Assembly (NCBI GenBank): GCA_029883255.1
Contig: JAOUJL010000019.1
Location: forward strand, 1-15,371
DNA length: 15,371 bases
Source: Candidatus Bathyarchaeota archaeon
Lineage (GTDB): Archaea; Thermoproteota; Bathyarchaeia; Bathyarchaeales; Bathyarchaeaceae
Direction of reading: 5' to 3'
The notes beneath the pieces were generated by a model. That model had not been told where the DNA came from. It did no database searches and saw nothing but the letters and a program-made list of their open reading frames with translations. Below, one piece after another: positions 1-6,700 of this stretch. The position numbers and the translations under genes were made by a program. Positions within the stretch are counted from its first letter, which is position 1. The number at the start of each line of letters is the position of its first letter.

Positions 1-119
1 ATCGCCGGTCGTATAGTTCCATTTATGCGCGCCTGTTGTAGCGTTCAAAGCGTAAACCTTGTTGTCTATTGATCCTATGTAGACCATGCCGCCAGCCACA
101 GCAGGAGAAGACAACATGA
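1..119. repeat. Exact 119-bp direct repeat, copy 1
   Basis: Positions 1-119 are identical to 1000-1118, with an offset of 999 bp. That offset equals eight blades (333 codons). The copy may extend further left beyond the window edge. Confidence 0.95.
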
Positions 120-1713
120 CCATATCGCCGGTTGTGTAGTTCCATACGAGGGCGCCAGTAGAAGCATTCAAAGCGTAAACCCTGTCGTCCTCTGAGCCAA
201 CGTAAACCACGCCACCAACAACAGCAGGACAAGAAACCACCGCATCGCCGGTCGTATAGTTCCATTTATGCGCGCCTGTTGTAGCGTTCAAAGCGTAAAC
301 CTTGCCATCGTATGAGCCAACGTAAACCACGCCGCCAGCCACAGCAGGAGAAGACAACATGACCATATCGCCGGTTGTGTAGCTCCATACGGCAGTGTAG
401 TGTTGTTCCTTCACATCCAAAGCGACAGTGCCAGTAGAAGCGTTCAAAGCGTAAAGCTTGCCGTCCCATGCGCCTACGTAGACTATGCCGTTGACAACAG
501 CAGGAGAAGAATCCACTATACCGCCGGTTGCGTAGTTCCATTTCAGAGCGCCGTTGGAAGCATTCAAAGCGTAAAGCTTGCCGTCCCATGCGCCTACGTA
601 GACTATGCCGTTGACAACAGTAGGATGAGAAATCACAATATCACCGGTTGCGTAGTTCCATTTCAGAGCGCCGTTGGAAGCATTCAAAGCGTAAACCCTG
701 TTGTCGTTCGAGCCAACGTAGACCATGCCGCCAGCCACAGCAGGAGAAGAAGCCACACCACCACTGGTCGTATGGTTCCATATGAGTCTGCCGTTAGAAG
801 CGTTCAAAGCGTAAACCCTGTCGTCTAATGATCCAACGTAGACTATGCCGTTGGTAAAAGCGGGATAAGAATACACATCGCTGTCGGTTGTGTAGTTCCA
901 TACGAGGGCGCCAGTAGAAGCGTTCAAAGCGTAAACCCTGTCGTCGTTCGAGCCAACGTAAACCATGCCGCCAGCCACAGCAGGAGAAGAAACCACCGCA
1001 TCGCCGGTCGTATAGTTCCATTTATGCGCGCCTGTTGTAGCGTTCAAAGCGTAAACCTTGTTGTCTATTGATCCTATGTAGACCATGCCGCCAGCCACAG
1101 CAGGAGAAGACAACATGATGTGACCGCCGGTTGTGTAGTTCCATTTATGCGCGCCTGTTGTAGCGTTCAAAGCGTAAACCTTGTTGTCCTCTGAGCCTAC
1201 ATAGACCATACCATGAGAGACAGCGGGATCTGAATCCACGTAGTAGCCGGTTGTGTAGTTCCATACGAGGGCGCCAGTAGAAGCGTTCAAAGCGTAAACC
1301 CTGTTATCCTCTGAGCCAACGTAAACCACGCCACCAACAACAGCAGGACAAGAAATCACTATACCGCCGGTTGCGTAGTTCCATACGAGGGCGCCAGTAG
1401 AAGCGTTCAAAGCGTAAATCTTGCGGTCATATGAGCCAACGTAAACCACGCCACCAACAACAGCAGGAGAACCCACTTGACCGCCAGTGTTGAATTTCCA
1501 TAGAGTTTGGTTTGTGTTTGGCGCTGTTGAATTTGAATTGCCAGTATGCGTCAGGTCGTGGTGGAACATAGGCCACCAGTCTACGGCAGACTGTGCCCAG
1601 GAAAATTCAGAGACGCCGCCAGAGTCGGCTGCTCCAGAGAACATACTTTTTGAAAAAACCGAGACCGAAAACAACACAACCAACGCGAAACAAACAATTG
1701 CTTTCCCTTTCAT
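1..1713 (-). CDS. Exported PQQ-like beta-propeller repeat protein, 3' end cut by window edge
   Basis: The frame is open for all 571 codons from an ATG at 1713 to position 1, so the C-terminus lies outside the window. A Shine-Dalgarno match (GGAG at 1725-1722) sits 8 nt before the start. The N-terminus (MKGKAIVCFALVVLF...) is a signal peptide. A WWPMFHHDLTHTG motif (about residues 47-59) then introduces the propeller, as in other PQQ-like repeat proteins. From residue 72 on there are 12 complete blades and the start of a 13th. Each follows the pattern WNYTTG-x-(V/I)xSSPAV-xGG-VYVGS-xDxKVYALNASTGAL. Most blades are 40 residues (range 39-51); one carries an extra loop at positions 388-420. PQQ-like repeats do not imply PQQ binding, and I see no dehydrogenase catalytic residues. 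The likely role is a cell-surface binding or adhesion scaffold. Any C-terminal anchor would be off the left edge. Confidence 0.93.
   Translation of the reverse strand, partial: MKGKAIVCFALVVLFSVSVFSKSMFSGAADSGGVSEFSWAQSAVDWWPMFHHDLTHTGNSNSTAPNTNQTLWKFNTGGQVGSPAVVGGVVYVGSYDRKIYALNASTGALVWNYATGGIVISCPAVVGGVVYVGSEDNRVYALNASTGALVWNYTTGYYVDSDPAVSHGMVYVGSEDNKVYALNATTGAHKWNYTTGGHIMLSSPAVAGGMVYIGSIDNKVYALNATTGAHKWNYTTGDAVVSSPAVAGGMVYVGSNDDRVYALNASTGALVWNYTTDSDVYSYPAFTNGIVYVGSLDDRVYALNASNGRLIWNHTTSGGVASSPAVAGGMVYVGSNDNRVYALNASNGALKWNYATGDIVISHPTVVNGIVYVGAWDGKLYALNASNGALKWNYATGGIVDSSPAVVNGIVYVGAWDGKLYALNASTGTVALDVKEQHYTAVWSYTTGDMVMLSSPAVAGGVVYVGSYDGKVYALNATTGAHKWNYTTGDAVVSCPAVVGGVVYVGSEDDRVYALNASTGALVWNYTTGDMVMLSSPAVAGGMVYIGSIDNKVYALNATTGAHKWNYTTGD
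1000..1118. repeat. Exact 119-bp direct repeat, copy 2
   Basis: This is the second copy of the sequence at 1-119. It covers most of blade 4 and the first residues of blade 5. Identity ends at 1119, where the two copies diverge within the blade-4/blade-12 loop. Confidence 0.95.
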
Positions 1714-1819
1714 TTTCTTTTCTCCTTTCTGGCACGCTTGCTCTAAAGGTGCTTGTGCCGAAGGTAAGACTCGTAGCAAATAATAACCATTTTACCAATC
1801 ATTAATAGCCCAACAATTC

Positions 1820-1828
1820 AATAAAAGA
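1820..1828 (-). promoter_or_regulatory. Candidate TATA box for the left propeller gene
   Basis: On the minus strand this reads TCTTTTATT, similar to the box of the divergent gene. It would place a transcription start near 1796 and give a leader of about 80 nt. A second candidate lies at 1776-1788 (GGTTATTATTTGC on the minus strand), and I cannot choose firmly between them. Confidence 0.35.
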
Positions 1829-1992
1829 GTTTCTTCTTTTCTTCTGGCTTCTTCTCCTCGGGTTTTTTCCTCTAGCGCGCCTATGGGCGTTTAAGGCGCC
1901 ATAAGCCACAAGAAGCATCATGAGACGCAAGATTCGACCTTATTACCCTCAAGAAGGGGAATTTGGGAACACGCATGCGCGTTAAAAAATAA

Positions 1993-2002
1993 CTTTTTAT
2001 AC
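1993..2002 (+). promoter_or_regulatory. TATA box of the double-propeller gene
   Basis: CTTTTTATAC preceded by an A-rich stretch (TTAAAAAATAA) fits an archaeal TATA box with its upstream BRE. Transcription would start near 2022, giving a leader of about 70 nt. The leader would contain a 6-bp hairpin, AAGCCG-AATA-CGGCTT (2025-2040). A CGCATGCG palindrome lies just upstream at 1972-1979. Confidence 0.6.
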
Positions 2003-2092
2003 GAAGATAGCCGTGATTGTAGTGAAGCCGAATACGGCTTTAGTAATAACTCACAATTTACCGGATCACAAGTGAAACTCAGGAGTGAAAAA

Positions 2093-4927
2093 ATGGGAAT
2101 TCCAAAGCGTACTTATGCAATAGTCGTAACCGTCTTGGTTTTGCTATTGATTTTATCGGCTTTCATGGTGTTCTCAAATTCTGCGAGCAGCACGGTTAAT
2201 GCTTCAAATGCGTCCACAAACGTTAACGCGGTAACTGATAGCGATGATTTACTTCAGTATGAGTGGCCGCAGATTCATGGTGACCCAGCTTTTACGCGTT
2301 TCTCGGCTGGACCAGCCCCAGAAGCACCCGAGATCCTATGGAAAACACACATAAACGGTATACAGAGTTATGTTGCAGCCTTCAACGGCAAGGTCTTCGT
2401 CACAACAACGACGGATGTTATCGCTCTTGACAAGGACACGGGAAGCATCATTTGGAATACCACCTTGCCTGCCCGTCAGAGATGGCCAACAGTATATAAG
2501 ATAGATGACACCCGCCTTGTTGTAGGGCAATACTGCCTTGACATAGAAACTGGGAAAGTCTTATGGGTCAGCGACAAATTTTCTGCCAATACGGGCAATT
2601 TTGCCGAGGGTGTTTACAGCCCAGAGGAAGAGCTTTTCTACACCAAGGGTAAGTCGTCAGTTCAAGCTTGGAACTTTTCTGATCCATCGAAACCACCCAC
2701 ACTTGCATGGGAGACTTATGTCCCTGATAGCGGATCGGTTGGAGCGGGTTTACAATATGGTGATGGAAAAGTGTTCCCAGGATCAGGTGCGCCTAACCAA
2801 ATGGCTTTAGACGCCAGGACGGGAAAGGTCGTCTGGGACACGCTAACAACAGGGATTATGACGTGGTCCGGTTCCTATTATCAGGGCAGGTTCCTTAGGG
2901 GCGGGACAGATAACCAATTCTACTGTTTCAACGCCACCACTGGTAAGGTTCTGTGGGTGTATAACCCAGGCACGGAGATGGGACACTGGGCAAGTGGTTG
3001 CGCCGCTGCGTATGACAAAGCTTACGAGATCAATAAGGATGGGCATCTCTACGCCCTAGATGTGAACAGAGGACAGGTTGTGTGGAAATACAAGTGCCCA
3101 GGCTATCTCTTCTTTCCAGGATGGCCAGTGGTTGCTGACGGCAAAGTCTACGCTACAACAGGACAAGAAAATTCGACCGACCCCTTTACTGGTGCGGTCA
3201 GCAGTAAACCTGAGTTTGCATGTCTCGACGCCTACACGGGAAGGCTATTATGGACAATGCCCATACAAGCCTATGCTCCTAGGGAATCTACCGCCATCGC
3301 CTACGGTAACCTATACCTTATCCCAGGCTCTATTAACTATATGGAGATGGATAAGTACTTAGTCCTCAACGAAGTATGGGCTATAGGTTCCAAGCAATGG
3401 CCTATGTTCCGCGGCGACCCAGCGCACACCGCCGCTAGAAATTCAGGTCCCACAAATCTAACCCTCCGGTGGAAGTTCACTACAGGCGGAGCAGTAATCT
3501 CCTCGCCGACCGTTGTGGATGAAAGAGTCTACGTGAACTCATATGACGGAAAAATCTACTGCCTTGATGCTTTGGGCGGCAGACTCGTATGGAATTTCAC
3601 TACGAGCTTCGGAATCAAATCGTCGCCAGCCGTGGTTGACGGGAAAGTCTACATAGGACCTGACGACGGGGACGTTTACTGCCTCGACGCCAAAAACGGC
3701 AGCCTCATCTGGAAAAGGTACGCTGGCGGCTACATCCAATCCCACTTTAATGTTATATCGAGACTAAGCTCCTCTCCTACAGTGGTTGGGGGCAGGGTAT
3801 ACGTTGGATCATTGGACACCAATCTATACTGCCTCGACGCCAACAACGGGTCTGTCATTTGGACCTATAAAACCGAGGGGTACATCACTTCCTCTCCAGC
3901 AGTCGTCGACGGCGCAGTCCACTTCACTTCGCAGGAGCCTACCTCAGGCACCCTCTACAAGTTGAACGCCACCACGCCAAGTCTCATCTGGAAGCTTCCT
4001 ATTCCGTATCAATTGTCAGGAGAGAGAGGCACTGACATGATGGCATCTCCAACAGTCGCAGATGGTATGGTCTTTGCATCGTCTAACAAATTGTGGCGTT
4101 ATGGGATAAACGCGACGACTGGCGAAATCGTATGGACGTACACTGATATTGCAACCGAGTTTATAGTTGACTCGATGTCCTATCATGATGGCAATCTTTT
4201 CTTCCCGGACCTGAATTATGTAGCATGCGTCGATGCGAAGAGCGGCCAAACCATTTGGATGTCTTATCTCGGAGAAATACTGGAATCCTCACCTACCTAC
4301 GCCGGCGACAAGGTTTACGTTAGTACCTCCGACCGACGTCAAATCTATGTTCTTAATGCTTCAACCGGAGAGCGGCTTTCGTGGTTCCCAACTCATTCCA
4401 AATGCTGGTCCTCCCCAACCCTCTGGCAGGGCAGGTTGTACGTGGGAAATCACGACTGGAATGTCTACTGCCTCGTGGACGCCAGCTTCCCAATCATAAC
4501 TACATCTATTGCTGCCAACCTGAGCAAGGATACGATTGACCTAACCAAAGCTGAATCTGTGACCGTCACAGGCCAAATCAAGCCTGGAATCGCCAACGCC
4601 CCCATAACAGTAACCTTTGTCAAACCCGACGGCACCACCAGAGGCAGAGCCGTCACAGCCAACGAAAAGGGCGCCTTCACCGCATCCTACATACCCGACA
4701 CAGTTGGCAACTGGACCGTCACCGCCTGGTACAACGGCGCGGAATACCCAAGCCGCGCCTATACCCACGCCTACAGCGCGAACCTGCCCCTAGAAGTAGT
4801 TGAGACACAACAACCACCACCAGAAAAAGGCATACCCAGAGAATACTTCTACGCAGGCGCTGCAATAGTAGTTACAGTGATAATTGCCATCGCCGGATAC
4901 GCCCACATGAAGAAAAGCAAAAAATAA
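2093..4927 (+). CDS. Exported double PQQ-like beta-propeller with Ig-like domain and C-terminal anchor
   Basis: I chose the ATG at 2093 (944 aa) because AGGAG ends 7 nt upstream, at 2085. A GTG at 2072 is in frame but has no such site. Residues 7-27 are a hydrophobic signal or anchor segment. The first propeller (about 65-430) opens with WPQIHGDPAFTRF. A second opening motif, WPMFRGDPAHTAA (about 436-448), starts a second propeller running to about 795, with blades of the type SSPAVVDGKVYIG-x-YCLDAKNGSLIW. An Ig-like or carboxypeptidase-regulatory-like domain follows (about 800-900: TVTGQIKPGIANAPITVTF). Then come a Pro-rich linker, a transmembrane helix (about 918-937) and a KKSKK tail. The protein should be displayed outside the cell. 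I see no enzyme active site, so a role in ligand binding, adhesion or scaffolding is only a guess. Confidence 0.92.
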   Translation: MGIPKRTYAIVVTVLVLLLILSAFMVFSNSASSTVNASNASTNVNAVTDSDDLLQYEWPQIHGDPAFTRFSAGPAPEAPEILWKTHINGIQSYVAAFNGKVFVTTTTDVIALDKDTGSIIWNTTLPARQRWPTVYKIDDTRLVVGQYCLDIETGKVLWVSDKFSANTGNFAEGVYSPEEELFYTKGKSSVQAWNFSDPSKPPTLAWETYVPDSGSVGAGLQYGDGKVFPGSGAPNQMALDARTGKVVWDTLTTGIMTWSGSYYQGRFLRGGTDNQFYCFNATTGKVLWVYNPGTEMGHWASGCAAAYDKAYEINKDGHLYALDVNRGQVVWKYKCPGYLFFPGWPVVADGKVYATTGQENSTDPFTGAVSSKPEFACLDAYTGRLLWTMPIQAYAPRESTAIAYGNLYLIPGSINYMEMDKYLVLNEVWAIGSKQWPMFRGDPAHTAARNSGPTNLTLRWKFTTGGAVISSPTVVDERVYVNSYDGKIYCLDALGGRLVWNFTTSFGIKSSPAVVDGKVYIGPDDGDVYCLDAKNGSLIWKRYAGGYIQSHFNVISRLSSSPTVVGGRVYVGSLDTNLYCLDANNGSVIWTYKTEGYITSSPAVVDGAVHFTSQEPTSGTLYKLNATTPSLIWKLPIPYQLSGERGTDMMASPTVADGMVFASSNKLWRYGINATTGEIVWTYTDIATEFIVDSMSYHDGNLFFPDLNYVACVDAKSGQTIWMSYLGEILESSPTYAGDKVYVSTSDRRQIYVLNASTGERLSWFPTHSKCWSSPTLWQGRLYVGNHDWNVYCLVDASFPIITTSIAANLSKDTIDLTKAESVTVTGQIKPGIANAPITVTFVKPDGTTRGRAVTANEKGAFTASYIPDTVGNWTVTAWYNGAEYPSRAYTHAYSANLPLEVVETQQPPPEKGIPREYFYAGAAIVVTVIIAIAGYAHMKKSKK

Positions 4928-4932
4928 ACCAC

Positions 4933-4947
4933 TTTCTTTTTTTGTTT
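4933..4947 (+). terminator. T-rich transcription terminator
   Basis: TTTCTTTTTTTGTTT begins 5 nt after the stop codon of the double-propeller gene. Oligo-T tracts on the coding strand without a strong stem are the usual archaeal intrinsic terminators. Confidence 0.55.
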
Positions 4948-5008
4948 GCTATCAAAAAACTGTTTCAAAAAGGTACCCCAAAATAGGAGCGCTTCCGTTT
5001 CTGCTCCA

Positions 5009-5323
5009 ATGATAAAAGATTTCCTAATGAAATGCACTTTTGTTGCACTTGTCATCCTAGCAACGACATCTATAGGTGCTTTCGGAGTAACCGCCCTAAT
5101 CCTAACATTGATATCCCTTGGAGTCGCCGTGATCTGTGATTGTTTGGTTTCCATTGTATCTAGAAAAAAGGGCCAACGAGACATCTATTCCATAGCAGTT
5201 GCGGGAATGATTGGTGCATCGTCTTTTTCAACCAGAATCCCTTATTCAGTTTCGTATTCTATCCCCACGACGAATCCCAAAACCCATTACATTGCCGTAG
5301 CTGTGATGTCCGGTGTTGAGTGA
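5009..5323 (+). CDS. Short putative membrane protein, possibly a truncated remnant
   Basis: This open frame gives 104 aa from the ATG at 5009, which lacks a well-placed ribosome-binding site. The frame stays open back to a TTG at 4946, but that stretch overlaps the terminator. Two hydrophobic segments lie at about residues 8-28 and 29-47. They are followed by a basic loop (SRKKGQRD) and a Gly/Ser-rich stretch (VAGMIGASSFSTRIPYSV). The pattern of membrane helix, short Lys/Arg loop and Ser-Gly stretch faintly recalls the NQR2/RnfD/RnfE membrane-subunit family, but at about a third of the usual length. I regard that resemblance as weak. The lack of a start signal and the broken ORF immediately downstream suggest a decaying gene. 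It could also be a genuine small membrane protein of unknown function. Confidence 0.35.
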   Translation: MIKDFLMKCTFVALVILATTSIGAFGVTALILTLISLGVAVICDCLVSIVSRKKGQRDIYSIAVAGMIGASSFSTRIPYSVSYSIPTTNPKTHYIAVAVMSGVE

Positions 5324-5339
5324 CACTTTTCAAAAAGTT

Positions 5340-5350
5340 GCGCACGCATT
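5340..5350 (+). repeat. GCGCACGCATT direct repeat, upstream copy
   Basis: This 11-bp sequence recurs exactly at 6603-6613. The two copies bracket the orphan secreted-protein gene (5465-6598). It may be a regulator site, a boundary of a transferred segment, or a product of the general CG-alternating motif seen in these intergenic regions. Confidence 0.5.
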
Positions 5351-5427
5351 AGAAAAACGAGAGATTGAGATAGATATCCAAACGCTCTGATTGATCGATG
5401 AGTTAACAGAATCAATTTTGAAAAAGG

Positions 5428-5434
5428 CTTATTT
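5428..5434 (+). promoter_or_regulatory. Candidate TATA box of the orphan secreted-protein gene
   Basis: CTTATTT in an A/T-rich context lies about 31-37 bp before the ATG at 5465. A start of transcription 25-30 bp downstream would fall at or just before the ATG. This would give a leaderless or nearly leaderless mRNA and fits the absence of a Shine-Dalgarno site. Confidence 0.4.
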
Positions 5435-5464
5435 CGAAGTAAGTTATTGAAATTTTGATTATCA

Positions 5465-6598
5465 ATGAAGCAGAGAGACTTCTTGATTGTTCTTATCGTT
5501 TCTTTGCTGATTGTTTCACTTTTCCTAGGATACAGTTTTTTTGTTAAGGATCCTTCGAGGAGCGATCCGCCAGATGTCTTCGTTGGCGTTGATGTGGCTT
5601 ACGATGACCTTGCAGAAATCAAAGGGCTTGTTGACGAAATCAGTTCTTACACAAACCTATTTGTCATAGGAAGCACAGGTATAACGTACAATGTCACGAA
5701 GGTCGATGAGACTTGCCAGTATGTTTATGATAAAGGCTTATCTTTCATAATTTACACCGAGGAGCCTCCTCGAACCCAATGGCTTGAGGATGCCAAAAGA
5801 AGATGGGGAGACCAGTTTTTGGGATTGTATGTCTTCGATGAAGCTGGTGGACGGCAGTTGGACCTTTATGAGTATAGGCCGGTTTGGGAAGCAGATAATT
5901 ACACTGATGCGGCGAGTCAATTCGTTAGTATAACAAATATGACTCTGGATTGGGTCACCTGGTATTATACTAGCTCTGTGAATTTCCCCTTGTTCACTTC
6001 AGACTATGCACTTTACTGGTTTGACTACAAAGCTGGATATGATGTGGTCCTTGCACAGTTTGGTTGGAACTACAGTAGAGAATTGAATGTAGCACTCTGC
6101 AGAGGTGCAGCTACAGTTCAAAACAAGAGTTGGGGAGCCATAATTACTTGGACATATAATGACACGCCATACATTGAATCCGGCGAAGAACTCTACAACG
6201 ATATGATCTTAGCATACAAAAATGGAGCAAAATACATCTTAGTCTTTGATACCAATAAGAACTACACTCGTGGAATTTTGAAAGAAGAACATTTAGATGC
6301 TTTAAAGCAATTCTGGCAATACATACAAGATAATCCTAGAACGAGTAATACAATAAACGACAGAGTTGCATATGTTCTTCCAAAGGATTACGCATACGGT
6401 TTTCGGGGACCAAACGACAAGATTTGGGGATTATGGGAAGCCGACGCATTTTCATACGAACTATGTACAAACCTTTACAGTCTAATGGAACAACACGGAA
6501 CTAAGCTGGACATAATTTATGAAGATGGAATAGAGCCTAATAATACAAACGTATATAACAAATTCGTGTTTTGGAATGGAACGATTTACGATCGATGA
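5465..6598 (+). CDS. Secreted or membrane-anchored protein of unknown function, possibly glycosidase-like
   Basis: The 377-aa product starts with MKQRDF and a hydrophobic segment (about residues 7-27) that is a signal peptide or N-terminal anchor. The rest is hydrophilic, rich in Tyr and Trp, with about nine N-x-S/T sequons (NVT, NYT, NMT, NYS, NKS, NDT, NNT, NGT among them), so it is probably an external glycoprotein. Alternating strands and helices, such as VFVGVDVAY, FLGLYVFDEAGG, SWGAIITWTYN and AKYILVFDTN, suggest a TIM-barrel fold. The acidic residues at the strand end in YVFDEAGG could be catalytic. This would suit a glycoside-hydrolase-like protein, but I cannot assign a family. It has no C-terminal membrane helix and ends abruptly (WNGTIYDR). 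The start lacks a ribosome-binding site but sits at leaderless distance from a TATA-like box. Confidence 0.75.
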   Translation: MKQRDFLIVLIVSLLIVSLFLGYSFFVKDPSRSDPPDVFVGVDVAYDDLAEIKGLVDEISSYTNLFVIGSTGITYNVTKVDETCQYVYDKGLSFIIYTEEPPRTQWLEDAKRRWGDQFLGLYVFDEAGGRQLDLYEYRPVWEADNYTDAASQFVSITNMTLDWVTWYYTSSVNFPLFTSDYALYWFDYKAGYDVVLAQFGWNYSRELNVALCRGAATVQNKSWGAIITWTYNDTPYIESGEELYNDMILAYKNGAKYILVFDTNKNYTRGILKEEHLDALKQFWQYIQDNPRTSNTINDRVAYVLPKDYAYGFRGPNDKIWGLWEADAFSYELCTNLYSLMEQHGTKLDIIYEDGIEPNNTNVYNKFVFWNGTIYDR

Positions 6599-6602
6599 GC
6601 GC

Positions 6603-6613
6603 GCGCACGCATT
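6603..6613 (+). repeat. GCGCACGCATT direct repeat, downstream copy
   Basis: This is an exact copy of 5340-5350, starting 5 nt after the stop codon of the orphan gene and embedded in a longer CG-alternating run (6598-6610). Confidence 0.5.
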
Positions 6614-6700
6614 CTCATGGTCATTAATATTCAAGAGGGTGTGGAGGTGACCCAATAGAGCTTAGTGTACATACATTTAACTGGTCCTTTGATTGTTTGT

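Larger units (their letters stand above)
1..1500 (-). repeat. Tandem ~120-bp propeller-blade repeats
   Basis: The invariant blade-start TGG (CCA on the plus strand) falls at 1498, 1381, 1261, 1141, 1018, 898, 778, 658, 538, 385, 262, 142 and 19. Spacing is 117, 120 or 123 bp, with one 153-bp unit. All spacings are multiples of three. Units are mosaics of a few block types: blade ends read STGALV, TTGAHK, SNGALK or SNGRLI, and middle loops read VAGG, VVGG or VVNG. Identity is visible at the nucleotide level and not only in the protein, which points to recent duplication and gene conversion. Confidence 0.95.
1714..2092. other. Divergent intergenic region between two propeller genes
   Basis: This 379-bp gap separates the starts of two divergent surface-protein genes. 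It holds the leader of the left gene, a pyrimidine-rich plus-strand tract (about 1828-1873), an inverted repeat GCGCC/GGCGC (1877-1881 and 1895-1899), a CGCATGCG palindrome (1972-1979), and the TATA box and leader of the right gene. I see no convincing gene in it. A 21-codon open frame at 1920-1985 ends upstream of the promoter. Confidence 0.7.
5313..5450 (+). pseudogene. Small helical-protein ORF interrupted by one in-frame TGA
   Basis: A frame starting at GTG 5313 or TTG 5316 overlaps the end of the upstream ORF at TTGAGTGA, like translationally coupled archaeal genes. It reads 25 codons (...SDTFQKVAHALEKREIEID...) to a TGA at 5388-5390. It then continues in the same frame for 19 codons (LIDELTESILKKAYFEVSY) to a TGA at 5448. 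Both halves are charged, amphipathic and protein-like, as if one small helical protein of about 45 aa or more had gained a stop. I do not recognise the family. A chance open frame cannot be excluded. Confidence 0.3.

Noticed and set aside
400..828. Long open frames opposite and out of frame with the blade repeats, including a 142-codon one on the plus strand
   Set aside because: They are periodic by-products of the repeated DNA. The minus-strand propeller frame explains the region with a signal peptide, ribosome-binding site and recognisable motifs.
1920..1985. 21-codon open frame (MRRKIRPYYPQEGEFGNTHAR is longer than a chance run but short)
   Set aside because: It ends upstream of the TATA box at 1993, has no ribosome-binding site and has no recognisable homology, so it is not called as a gene.
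2072..2092. GTG start at 2072 for the double-propeller gene
   Set aside because: The ATG at 2093 has AGGAG at the right distance and gives a cleaner signal sequence.
4849..5184. 111-codon minus-strand frame across the end of the double-propeller gene
   Set aside because: It overlaps the coding anchor, the terminator and the plus-strand ORF, and lacks domain features. It is a shadow frame.
5388..5390. TGA as a selenocysteine codon in the small broken ORF
   Set aside because: There is no recognisable SECIS-like hairpin and no selenoprotein family match. A nonsense mutation or chance is simpler.
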